From: Actinomycetota bacterium
Lineage (GTDB): Bacteria; Actinomycetota; Nitriliruptoria; Euzebyales; Egibacteraceae
Direction: 5' to 3'
NCBI GenBank assembly: GCA_019347785.1
Contig: JAHWKQ010000004.1
Coordinates: 1-24,623, forward strand
DNA length: 24,623 bases
This document shows positions 8,577 through 15,383 of this stretch, piece after piece. The position numbers and the translations under genes were made by a program. Every line of letters begins with the position of its first letter. Position 1 is the first letter of the stretch. The notes under the pieces are model-generated. The model ran no database searches and was not told where the DNA came from. It saw only the letters and a program-made list of their open reading frames with translations.

Positions 8577-9173
8577 CTACCGCCGCCCGAGGGTGCGCAG
8601 CGCGGTGCGCAGCAGCTGCGCGGCGTCCAGGTCACCGTCGTCGGGGACGCCGACCATGGCCTCGCGCACCTCGGCCGCAGCGTAGCCCAGCGCCGTGAGC
8701 GCCTCCCGGACCTCCGCCCGCGCCCCGGCAGGGTCGCCGGCCGCGGCGCCGTCGCCGGGCACCGGGCCCGCGTCGTCGGCGCCCAGCCGCTCCCGCAGCT
8801 CCAGGATGAGCCGCTGCGCGCCCTTGCGGCCGACGCCGGGCACCACCGTCAGCGCGTCCACGTCCTGTTCCACCACGGCGCGGCGCAGTCCGCCGGCGCC
8901 CAGGGTGCCCACCGCCGCCAGGGCCAGCTTCGGGCCGACCTTGCTGACGCCCAGCAGCGTCTCGAACAGCCGGCGGGTCTCGGCGTCGGCGAACCCGTAC
9001 AGGGAGTGCTGGTCCTCCCGCACGGCTAGGTGGGTGTGGACCAGCACCTCCTCGCCGGGCGCCCCGATGGGCGTCCCCGCGGGGACCAGCACCCGGTAGC
9101 CGACGCCGCCCACGTCGACGACCACCTCCCCGGCGGTCACCGAGGCGAGGGTGCCCCGCAGCTGGGCGATCAC
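8577..9173 (-). CDS. ruvA: Holliday junction DNA helicase subunit RuvA
   Basis: RuvA binds the four-way junction as a tetramer and recruits RuvB. The protein is 198 aa, normal for the family. It shows the N-terminal OB domain (VIAQLRGTLASV, then GVGYRVLVP at 24-31), the helix-hairpin-helix region (LLGVSKVGPKLALAAV at 73-88 and VPGVGRKGAQRLILEL at 111-126), an acidic/Ala linker and the C-terminal RuvB-binding domain (from about 153, EVREALTALGY). The frame is open far upstream, but the GTG at 9173 overlaps the ruvC stop by four bases (GTGA) and gives the right length, so ruvC and ruvA are coupled. Confidence 0.95.
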   Translation of the reverse strand: MIAQLRGTLASVTAGEVVVDVGGVGYRVLVPAGTPIGAPGEEVLVHTHLAVREDQHSLYGFADAETRRLFETLLGVSKVGPKLALAAVGTLGAGGLRRAVVEQDVDALTVVPGVGRKGAQRLILELRERLGADDAGPVPGDGAAAGDPAGARAEVREALTALGYAAAEVREAMVGVPDDGDLDAAQLLRTALRTLGRR

Positions 9174-9736
9174 GCCGGCCGCCCCCGCCGCACAACCTGG
9201 GCGCCGGGCCGTGCGGTCGCGGCGGCGTCGGCCAGACGGCGGCTGGGCGCCCCGTCGCCCGTGGCCAGCCGGGCGCGCTGCAGATGACACAGCGCCAGCG
9301 CGAGCGCATCCGCGGCGTCCGGCGGCCGCGGGACGTCGGTCAGGCCCAGCAGCGCCCGGACCATGTATCCCACCTTGGCCTTGTCGGCGCCGCCGTCGCC
9401 GGTGACGGCCGCCTTGACCTGGGTCGGCGTGTACTCGACGACGTCGACGCCGGCCTGGGCCCCGCACAGCAGCGCCACCCCGGCGGCCTGGCCGACGCCC
9501 ATCGCGGTGCGCACGTTGGCGTTGAAGAACAACCGCTCCACCGCGACCGCGTCCGGGCGGCAGCGGGCGACGAGCGCGGTCAGCTCGGTGTGCAGCGCCA
9601 CCAGCCGCCGCGCCGGGGCATCGCTCGCCGGGGTGCGCACAACCCCGGCGGACACCACGCCGGCCCGGGGCCCCTGGCCGTCGACGACGCCGACGCCGCA
9701 GCGCGAGAGCCCCGGGTCGATCCCCAGCACACGCAC
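9170..9736 (-). CDS. ruvC: Crossover junction endodeoxyribonuclease RuvC
   Basis: RuvC cuts Holliday junctions symmetrically to finish recombination. The 188-aa protein has the RNase H-like fold with the four catalytic acids in place: D7 (GIDPGL), E67 (VERLFF), D140 and D143 (PPDAADALALALCH). The C-terminal 30 residues are an Arg/Ala-rich extension. The GTG at 9736 has AGAGGA six bases upstream. It is the first gene of ruvCAB, and the SOS box just upstream indicates control by LexA and induction by DNA damage. Confidence 0.95.
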   Translation of the reverse strand: MRVLGIDPGLSRCGVGVVDGQGPRAGVVSAGVVRTPASDAPARRLVALHTELTALVARCRPDAVAVERLFFNANVRTAMGVGQAAGVALLCGAQAGVDVVEYTPTQVKAAVTGDGGADKAKVGYMVRALLGLTDVPRPPDAADALALALCHLQRARLATGDGAPSRRLADAAATARPGAQVVRRGRPA

Positions 9737-9752
9737 GCGGATCCTCTCGCAT

Positions 9753-9766
9753 CGAACGAGCGTTCG
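9753..9766 (-). promoter_or_regulatory. LexA/SOS box of ruvCAB
   Basis: The sequence CGAAC-N4-GTTCG is a perfect match to the SOS box of Gram-positive and actinobacterial LexA (CGAACNNNNGTTCG). It lies 16 bases before the ruvC start and directly after a TGGTAGGCT -10 sequence, so LexA bound here would cover the transcription start. ruv genes are classic SOS targets. Confidence 0.8.
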
Positions 9767-9771
9767 GCCCG

Positions 9772-9777
9772 AGCCTA
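9772..9777 (-). promoter_or_regulatory. Candidate -10 element (TAGGCT) of ruvCAB
   Basis: TAGGCT, preceded by TGG (extended -10), sits 35 bases upstream of the ruvC GTG and just before the SOS box. Its first three bases are the TAG stop codon of the upstream DUF559 gene. No clear -35 box is seen. The same hexamer occurs before the DUF2007 gene. Confidence 0.5.
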
Positions 9778-10767
9778 CCAGCCGTCCCCCGCTCCCCCAC
9801 GCACCGACGTCGACTGAAGACTCGCGTCGATATACCGACGCGAGCGTTCAGTCGACCCGCGGAGGGCCAGAGCGGCCCGGAGCTGGGCGACGAACCGGCC
9901 CGGATGGCGGGTGAGCTCGACATGGCCGACACGCAACGGCAGCCACCCCAGAGCCTTGATGGCGTTCTCGCGGACGTGGTCCCTGCGCAGGTCGGCGGGG
10001 GTCGCGTGCCAGGCGAAGCCGTCGACCTCCACCGCCACGCGCTCGGCGGGGAAGGCGATGTCGAGCCGCGCGACGACGACACCGTCGGCCCGTAGCTCGT
10101 AGATGCCGGGCGCGGGGCGCAGGCCGGCGGATCGCAGCAGCAGGCGGACGTCCCGCTCCAGTCCGGAATCCGTGCGCTCGCACCCGAGCTCGTCCAGGAC
10201 CCGCCGCAGCCGGGCCGCGCCGCGGTAGCGCCCCATGCGTCTGCGACAGCGCTCGACCTCCCCGAGCGCCACCAGCCGGCGCTGCACCGCCGTCGAGGTC
10301 GCGTCGAGCAGCGCATGGAAGCCGCAGGTCCGCGCCAGTTCGCAGACGGTTCGGGCCACGGTCGTCACCGCCAGGCCCTCACGGACGTCGGCGTCGCCCT
10401 GCCGGAAGCTGACCGTTCGAACCGTGCGGACACTGCGGAGCCGCGGCGCCGCCCGGTCGGCGGGCACGATCAGCTCGACCTGATTCCCCGGCGACCGCCA
10501 CAGCCCCCACAGCCACGCCGCGGTCCGGCCGGCGATCAGGGCGCGGGAGCCGGTGGCCAAGAGCGCGGCGCTCGCGGCCAGCCGGGGGTCCGGCGACACC
10601 CCCGGCAGGACGAACACCCCCATGTGCGGGCGGCGCCAGGCCTCTCGCAGCGCGCGCTGCCGGACGGTGTCTGCAGACAGGCCCAGCGCGACGGCCTGGT
10701 CCAGGCGGAACGCGCCGTGCTGGCGGGCGGCCAGCCCGTCGAGTGCGCTCCACGGCGAGCCCGTCAC
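9775..10767 (-). CDS. DUF559 / AbiEi-like protein: winged helix plus PD-(D/E)XK-type nuclease-like domain
   Basis: The 330-aa protein has an N-terminal winged-helix segment (about 8-50, ending RRPHMGVFVLPG), as in AbiEi-type antitoxins. A middle part follows (about 60-200) and then a C-terminal DUF559 domain related to very-short-patch-repair endonucleases. E204 (DSGLE), D236 (RLDIAF), E247 and D249 (VAVEVDG) and HATPADLRRDHVRENAIKALGW are the likely metal and active-site elements. Members of this group are often called type IV antitoxin or DUF559 proteins; activity is not established. The gene interrupts the usual yebC-ruvC junction and is flanked by 48-bp palindromes. The one at its 3' end encodes residues 304-320, giving a tail unlikely to belong to the fold. 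The stop codon lies in the ruvC -10 box. No partner toxin gene is present. The GTG start is preceded by a G-rich run only. Confidence 0.82.
   Translation of the reverse strand: MTGSPWSALDGLAARQHGAFRLDQAVALGLSADTVRQRALREAWRRPHMGVFVLPGVSPDPRLAASAALLATGSRALIAGRTAAWLWGLWRSPGNQVELIVPADRAAPRLRSVRTVRTVSFRQGDADVREGLAVTTVARTVCELARTCGFHALLDATSTAVQRRLVALGEVERCRRRMGRYRGAARLRRVLDELGCERTDSGLERDVRLLLRSAGLRPAPGIYELRADGVVVARLDIAFPAERVAVEVDGFAWHATPADLRRDHVRENAIKALGWLPLRVGHVELTRHPGRFVAQLRAALALRGSTERSRRYIDASLQSTSVRGGAGDGW
9809..9856. repeat. 48-bp palindromic element, copy A (3' end of DUF559 gene)
   Basis: Begins GTCGACTGAA and ends TTCAGTCGAC (10-bp perfect outer arms). An inner nine-base-pair stem (positions 13-21 with 28-36) surrounds a small ATATAC loop. 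Positions 11-12 and 37-38 are mismatched. It matches copy B at 41 of 48 positions in direct alignment and 40 of 48 inverted. The similarity seems to reach about five bases further left (CCGAC against CCGAT). It overlaps the end of the DUF559 reading frame and lies 31 bases from the ruvC -10 box. Confidence 0.85.
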
Positions 10768-10833
10768 CCCCGCAGCGTGCCGAGCATGGGAGGGAACCGC
10801 GGCGGTTCACCCGCGCGGCCTGTGGATGCCGAT

Positions 10834-10881
10834 GTCGACTGAATACCGGCGTCGACATGTCGACGCGAGCCTTCAGTCGAC
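10834..10881. repeat. 48-bp palindromic element, copy B (between yebC and DUF559 gene)
   Basis: Same outer arms as copy A, GTCGACTGAA and TTCAGTCGAC, with an 18-bp perfect inner palindrome (GCGTCGACATGTCGACGC). The hexamer GTCGAC occurs four times in it. The unpaired stretch covers positions 11-15 and 34-38, and includes the two mismatches found in copy A. It starts 10 bases after the yebC stop and ends 66 bases before the DUF559 start. It could fold in RNA as a strong hairpin, but no T-run follows, so a normal intrinsic terminator is unlikely. Confidence 0.85.
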
Positions 10882-10891
10882 CGGGGTGGGG

Positions 10892-11641
10892 TCAGGCGAC
10901 GGCGTGCAGGATCCGGTCGGGGATGTCGAAGTTGGCGTACACGTTCTGTACGTCGTCACAGTCCTCGAGGGCCTCGACGAGCCGCAGGACCGACCGGGCG
11001 GTGGTCTCGTCCGCGACCGGGACCCACGCGCTGGGCAGCATCGTGGACTCCGACGACAGCACCGCCAGCCCGCCCCGCTCCAGCGCCCCGCGGACCGCCC
11101 GGAGGTCGGCGGGCTCGGTCGTGACGCGGTAGACGTCGCCCTCCAGGCCGACGTCGGTGATGCCGGCGTCCAGCCCGGCGAGCAGGATGTCGTCCTCGGT
11201 CGTGCCGGCGCCGTTGACGAGCACCACGCCGGCCCGCGCGAACAGGTAGTCGACCGCCCCGGGCTCCGCCAGGGAGCCACCGTGTCGCTTGAACGCCGCG
11301 CGCACATCGTTGGCCGCCCGGTTGCGGTTGTCGGTCAGGCACTCCACGTACAGCGCCACGCCACCGGGGGCGTAGCCCTCGTAGTAGACGGTCTCGTAGC
11401 TCGCGCCGTCGCTGTCGCCGGCGGCCCGCTTCAGCGCCCGCTCGATGTTGTCCTTCGGCACGGAGGCGTCGCGCGCCTTCTGGACGGCGTCGGCCAGCGT
11501 GGGGTTCGCGTCGGGGTTGGGTCCCCCGCTCCGGGCCGCGGCCTCGATGCCGCGGATCAGCCGGCCGAACAGCTTGCCGCGCCTGGCGTCGGCGGCGCCC
11601 TTCTTGTGCTTGATCGTCGACCACTTGCTGTGACCGGACAC
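10892..11641 (-). CDS. yebC: YebC/PmpR family protein (translation factor / DNA-binding regulator)
   Basis: The 249-aa protein starts SGHSKWSTIKHKKGAADARR, the family hallmark, and contains GGPNPDANPTLADAVQKAR and the GYAPGGVALYVECLTDNRNR segment. YebC proteins were described as regulators, and members have more recently been linked to easing ribosome stalling; which role applies here is unknown. Length is normal. The GTG start at 11641 has a strong AGGAGG five bases upstream, overlapping the pdxT stop, so it is translated from the pdxS-pdxT transcript. In most actinobacteria ruvC comes next; here the palindrome/DUF559 unit intervenes. Confidence 0.95.
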   Translation of the reverse strand: MSGHSKWSTIKHKKGAADARRGKLFGRLIRGIEAAARSGGPNPDANPTLADAVQKARDASVPKDNIERALKRAAGDSDGASYETVYYEGYAPGGVALYVECLTDNRNRAANDVRAAFKRHGGSLAEPGAVDYLFARAGVVLVNGAGTTEDDILLAGLDAGITDVGLEGDVYRVTTEPADLRAVRGALERGGLAVLSSESTMLPSAWVPVADETTARSVLRLVEALEDCDDVQNVYANFDIPDRILHAVA

Positions 11642-11650
11642 CTCGGCCTC

Positions 11651-12286
11651 CTACGTCGGTGTGCTGGCGATCCCGACGAACAGGCGGTGCAGGCGGTCGT
11701 CGTGGGTCAGCTCCGGATGGAAGGCCGACGCGAGTACCCGCCCGCGGCGAGCGACGACGACTCTAGCACCGAGGGGGGTCTCCACCGCCGCGAGGACCCG
11801 GACGTCCGCCCCGAGCTCCTCGAACCAGGGGGCGCGGATGAACACCGCCCGCATGGGCCCGCCGTCCACCCCGGCGACGTCGACGTCGGCCTCGAAGCTA
11901 GCGATCTGTCGCCCGAAGGCGTTGCGCCGCGCCACCATGTCCAGGCCTCCCAGCAGGGGCTGGTCGGACGGGCGGCCGTCGTGCAGCACCGCGCCGCGGG
12001 CCAGCAGGATCGCCCCGGCGCACGTGCCGAAGGCGGCCAGGCCGGCGGCGAGGCGCTCACGCAGGGGCTCCAGCAGCCCGTACATCGCGGCCAGCTTGCC
12101 GATGGTGGTCGACTCGCCGCCCGGGACGAGGATGCCGTCGAGCCCGTCCAGGTCGGACGGGCGCCGTACCGGGGTCGCCCGCGCCCCCGCATGGCGCAGC
12201 ATCGCCAGGTTCTCGGCGACGTCCCCCTGCAGCGCGAGGACACCGACGGCCGGAGCGCCCGCCCCGGCGGCGGGGGCGTCTACCAC
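11651..12286 (-). CDS. pdxT: Pyridoxal 5'-phosphate synthase glutaminase subunit PdxT
   Basis: PdxT releases ammonia from glutamine and channels it to PdxS for vitamin B6 synthesis. The 211-aa protein has the class I amidotransferase triad C89 (AFGTCAGAILL), H190 and E192 (FHPELT), with the family motif PGGESTTIGKL at 55-65. The frame is open far upstream, but the GTG at 12286 overlaps the pdxS stop by seven bases and gives the normal length, with VGVLALQGD beginning at residue 14. It is coupled to pdxS and followed closely by yebC. Confidence 0.94.
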   Translation of the reverse strand: MVDAPAAGAGAPAVGVLALQGDVAENLAMLRHAGARATPVRRPSDLDGLDGILVPGGESTTIGKLAAMYGLLEPLRERLAAGLAAFGTCAGAILLARGAVLHDGRPSDQPLLGGLDMVARRNAFGRQIASFEADVDVAGVDGGPMRAVFIRAPWFEELGADVRVLAAVETPLGARVVVARRGRVLASAFHPELTHDDRLHRLFVGIASTPT

Positions 12287-13179
12287 CCGCGTCCGGCCAG
12301 CCGGTCGGCGTCGCCGAGCGTGCCCATCTCGATGCCGGCCATCGCCTCGCCCAGGCCGCGGCTGACCTTGGCGACGACCTCCGGGGCGTCGAAGTAGGTG
12401 GTCGCCTCGACGATCGCCCGGGCCCGGCCCGCCGGGTCGGCGGACTTGAAGATGCCCGAGCCGACGAAGACGCCGTCGGCCCCGAGCTGCATCATCAGCG
12501 CCGCGTCGGCCGGCGTCGCGATGCCGCCGGCGGTGAACAGCACAACCGGCAGGCGACCGGTTTCGGCGACCTCGGCGACCAGGTCGGCCGGCGCGCCCAG
12601 CTCCTTGGCGGCGGCGTAGCGCTCCTCGGGCGCCAGGCGCGACAGGTGGCGGATCCCGCCGGTGATGGCGCGCATGTGACGCACGGCCTCGACGACGTTG
12701 CCGGTGCCCGCCTCGCCCTTCGAGCGGATCATCGCCGCCCCCTCGCCGATGCGGCGCAGCGCCTCGCCGAGGTTGGTCGCCCCGCACACGAACGGGACCG
12801 TGAACGCGTGCTTGTCGCAGTGGTGCGCCTCGTCGGCGGGGGTCAGGACCTCGGACTCGTCGACGTAGTCCACGCCGACCGCCTGCAGCACCTGCGCCTC
12901 GACGAAGTGGCCGATGCGGACCTTGGCCATCACCGGGACGCTCACGGCCCGCATGATGGCCTCGACCACGTCGGGGTCGGACATGCGCGCGACCCCGCCA
13001 TGGGCGCGGATGTCGGCGGGGACCCGCTCCAGCGCCATGACCGCGACGGCGCCGGCCCGTTCGGCGACGACCGCCTGCTCGGCCGTCACGACGTCCATGA
13101 TGACGCCGCCCTTGAGCATGTCGGCCATTCCCCGCTTGACGCGGTCGCTGCCGTGGATGGGTGCTGTCTGCTCGCTCAC
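12280..13179 (-). CDS. pdxS: Pyridoxal 5'-phosphate synthase lyase subunit PdxS
   Basis: PdxS builds pyridoxal 5'-phosphate from ribose 5-phosphate, glyceraldehyde 3-phosphate and the ammonia from PdxT. From GTG 13179 it is 299 aa, the usual length. Visible are RVKRGMADMLKGGVIMDVV with the catalytic D29, VMAKVRIGHFVEAQ with Schiff-base K86, and IRSKGEAGTGN and FTAGGIATPADAALMMQLGA in the barrel. Starts are uncertain: GTG 13179 and GTG 13188 have weak binding sites. ATG 13227 (315 aa) lies seven bases after a TACTCT -10-like sequence and could be a leaderless start; its extra residues do not resemble the family. pdxS and pdxT form one complex and overlap. Confidence 0.94.
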   Translation of the reverse strand: MSEQTAPIHGSDRVKRGMADMLKGGVIMDVVTAEQAVVAERAGAVAVMALERVPADIRAHGGVARMSDPDVVEAIMRAVSVPVMAKVRIGHFVEAQVLQAVGVDYVDESEVLTPADEAHHCDKHAFTVPFVCGATNLGEALRRIGEGAAMIRSKGEAGTGNVVEAVRHMRAITGGIRHLSRLAPEERYAAAKELGAPADLVAEVAETGRLPVVLFTAGGIATPADAALMMQLGADGVFVGSGIFKSADPAGRARAIVEATTYFDAPEVVAKVSRGLGEAMAGIEMGTLGDADRLAGRGW

Positions 13180-13234
13180 GGTCGACACCTGTGTCCGACG
13201 GGGCCGCCCCGCGACCGGGCGCCCCATGGTCGGC

Positions 13235-13240
13235 AGAGTA
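13235..13240 (-). promoter_or_regulatory. Candidate -10 element (TACTCT) for pdxST-yebC
   Basis: TACTCT lies on the minus strand in the 111-base gap after pimA, with seven bases to an in-frame ATG at 13227 and about 55 to GTG 13179. It fits the TANNNT consensus. The -35 region (TGGCTG with a 17-base spacer) is poor. Confidence 0.35.
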
Positions 13241-13244
13241 GCGC

Positions 13245-13260
13245 CTGCCCGGCGGGGCAG
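13245..13260. terminator. Short hairpin after pimA, possible terminator
   Basis: CTGCCC and GGGCAG form a 6-bp stem with a 4-base loop, 30 bases after the pimA stop and just before the pdxS -10-like sequence. There is no T-run, so it may end the pimA transcript only weakly, or not at all. Confidence 0.25.
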
Positions 13261-13290
13261 CCACGCGGGAGGGTGACCGCCGGATGCGGG

Positions 13291-14415
13291 TCAGCCCGCG
13301 GCCGGGGCGACCTCGGAGTAGACCCTCTCGATCCGCCGCCCCACGACGGGCCAGTCGTGGGCCGCGGCGGTCTGGCGGCCCTGGGCCGCCATGGCCGCCC
13401 GCAGGTGGGCGTTGGCCAGCAGCGCCCCGAGCGCCTCGGACAGCGCCAGCGAGTCGCCCGCGCGCACCACCCGGCCCTGGCGCCCGTCGCGCATCACGGC
13501 CCGGTAGCCGGGGATGTCCGAGGCGACGACGGGCAGGGCGGCCGCCATCGCCTCGAGCAGCACGATGCCGAAGGACTCGCCGCCGGTCGCCGGCGCGACG
13601 AAGACGTCGGCGCTCGCGTGATAGCGCGGCAGGTCGGCGGGGGCCACGGAGCCGACGAACAGCGCGTCCGGCCGGATGCTCGGGGGGATGAGCTCCTGAC
13701 AGCGGGCGCGCTCCGGGCCGTCCCCGACGACGCACAGACGCAGCCGGGGCCGCGACGCCCGCAGGCGCAGGAACGCGCTGATGAGCACGTCCAGGCCCTT
13801 GCGCGGCTCCAGGCGCCCCACGAACAGCAGCAGTGGGCGGCCCGGGTCGACCAGCTCCGGCAGGGCGGTGCCGGAGGCGAAGGCCGCGGCGTCGACACCG
13901 TTGGGGATGACCCGCCAGCGGCTGGGCGGCAGGCCCAGCCCGTGGGCGGCGAACTGGCGCGCGGGCCCCGAGACCGCGATGCGCGCGTCCAGCCGCCCGG
14001 CGATGCGCCGGGCCACCGGTGACAGCAGGCGGTAGAGGCGGTCCGACGAGGACCATGCGTGGAACGTGCCCACCAACGGACCGGGCCCCAGGGCCGTGGC
14101 GCCGACGGCAACCAACGGCGCGAGCGGCTCGTGCACGTGGACGACGTCCGGCGCGAACCGGCGCAGCTCGCGCGCGGTCCGCCGGGCCGCCAGCGGCGAC
14201 AGGGCGACCGGGGCCACGGATCGGTTGTAGGCGACCGGCACCGGCCGGCCCAGGGGCACGACCCGCGGGCCGTCGTCGCCCGGCCGCCCGGAGGCGGGCG
14301 CGAACACTCGCACCTCATGGCCGGCGGTGCCCAGCCAGCGGGCGAGATGGCCGACGTGGGCACGCACCCCGCCGGGCCGGCACCAGTCGTACGGGCAGAC
14401 CAGGGCGACCCTCAT
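13291..14415 (-). CDS. pimA: Phosphatidylinositol alpha-mannosyltransferase PimA-like (GT4)
   Basis: PimA adds the first mannose from GDP-mannose to phosphatidylinositol at the inner leaflet, starting PIM/lipomannan synthesis. The 374-aa GT-B protein has GGVRAHV (15-21, acceptor/phosphate loop), HVHEPLAP (93-100), GTFHA with H119, GRLEPRKG (200-207, R201, E203 and K206 contacting the nucleotide sugar) and the E-x7-E pair E280/E288 in GGESFGIVLLEAM. The size matches PimA. The ATG at 14415 shares one base with the stop of the acyltransferase gene (TGATG), so the two are coupled. Position after pgsA and the acyltransferase is the standard PIM operon, which makes PimA much likelier than another GT4 enzyme. 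Confidence 0.9.
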   Translation of the reverse strand: MRVALVCPYDWCRPGGVRAHVGHLARWLGTAGHEVRVFAPASGRPGDDGPRVVPLGRPVPVAYNRSVAPVALSPLAARRTARELRRFAPDVVHVHEPLAPLVAVGATALGPGPLVGTFHAWSSSDRLYRLLSPVARRIAGRLDARIAVSGPARQFAAHGLGLPPSRWRVIPNGVDAAAFASGTALPELVDPGRPLLLFVGRLEPRKGLDVLISAFLRLRASRPRLRLCVVGDGPERARCQELIPPSIRPDALFVGSVAPADLPRYHASADVFVAPATGGESFGIVLLEAMAAALPVVASDIPGYRAVMRDGRQGRVVRAGDSLALSEALGALLANAHLRAAMAAQGRQTAAAHDWPVVGRRIERVYSEVAPAAG

Positions 14416-15383
14416 CACGGGCGCCCGGCCCGGTCGGCCTCCCAGATCGGCTGGAACGCGTGCCACTGCGCCGGGGCCAGCCGCACGAGCGCCTCGAGCG
14501 CGCCGGCGACGCGCCGCACCCCCTCGACGAGCTCCACCCCGGCCACGTCGACGGGTGGCAGCACGCGCGCGTGCCAGCGGCGCCCGGGGCACTGCAGCGT
14601 CGTGACCGGCAGGACCGCCGCGCCGGTGCGTCCGGCCAGCACGACGGGGCCGGCCGGCAGGCGGGCGTCCTCACCGAAGAAGGGCACGACCGGACCGCGC
14701 CCGGTGAGGTCCCGGTCCGCGATCAGCCCCACGAGGTGGTTGCGCTCTAGCACGCCGGCCAGCGTCCCGACGAGGTCGCGGCCGGGCGACAGCGGCTCGA
14801 CGTCGATGCCGACGGACTCCCGCAGCCGCACGAACTTTTCGAACAGCCGTCTGGGGCGGAGGACCTCAGCGACGACCGCGGCGTGGTAGCCGTGGGTCTC
14901 CGCCCACCGCGCCCCGACGTCCCAGGAGCCGTGGTGGGCCAGCAGGAGCACCACGCCCCTGCCGGCGTCCAGCGCGCGGTCGAGGTGGTCGGTGCCCTCG
15001 GTCGTCGTCCGCCGGTGCAGGTCCTCGGGGCCCAGGTCGGCGGTGCGGAACGCCTCGACCCAGTAGCGGCCGTACGAGCGATAGGCGTCGGCCAGCAGGT
15101 CCTCGGCGGCCGCCGGCCCGACGACGCGCGAAAGGTTGCGCCGCACCAGCGAGCCGGGCTGGTCCCGGCGGGCGGCCAGCCGGGCCGTGGTGTCGGCCAC
15201 GCGGTAGGCCACGGGCTCGGGCAGGCGGCGGGCGGCCTCCCACCCCAACTCCCATCCCAGGGCCACGGCACGCAGTCGCGGCGGCTCGGGGCGGCCCGCC
15301 GTCGGGATGCGGCCGGCCGCGCCGGGCCGGCGCTCCACGGGGATCCCTGGAAAGCCCGAGCCCCGGTAACGCGTCGTCGTCAC
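14415..15383 (-). CDS. Phosphatidylinositol mannoside acyltransferase (LpxL/HtrB family)
   Basis: This enzyme likely acylates the mannose of PIM, as does Rv2611c. The 322-aa protein belongs to the LpxL/HtrB lysophospholipid acyltransferase family. The HX4D motif H150...D155 (AHHGSWDVG) is intact, followed by LIADRDL (220-226) and the glycine/proline segment PVVPFFGEDARLPAGPVVLA. The GTG at 15383 overlaps the pgsA stop by four bases (GTGA). The first 40 residues are Pro/Arg rich and not part of the fold, so a later start is possible. It is coupled to pgsA upstream and pimA downstream. Confidence 0.88.
   Translation of the reverse strand: MTTTRYRGSGFPGIPVERRPGAAGRIPTAGRPEPPRLRAVALGWELGWEAARRLPEPVAYRVADTTARLAARRDQPGSLVRRNLSRVVGPAAAEDLLADAYRSYGRYWVEAFRTADLGPEDLHRRTTTEGTDHLDRALDAGRGVVLLLAHHGSWDVGARWAETHGYHAAVVAEVLRPRRLFEKFVRLRESVGIDVEPLSPGRDLVGTLAGVLERNHLVGLIADRDLTGRGPVVPFFGEDARLPAGPVVLAGRTGAAVLPVTTLQCPGRRWHARVLPPVDVAGVELVEGVRRVAGALEALVRLAPAQWHAFQPIWEADRAGRP

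Noticed and set aside
9809..10881. The two palindromes as ordinary rho-independent terminators.
   Set aside because: No run of T follows either hairpin, and the same sequence appears twice with a conserved internal mismatch, which is unlike simple terminators. They could still influence transcript ends.
11651..14056. A long minus-strand frame running upstream of pdxT through pdxS.
   Set aside because: Its first 590 residues are a frame-shifted shadow of pdxS and pimA. The real pdxT starts at 12286.
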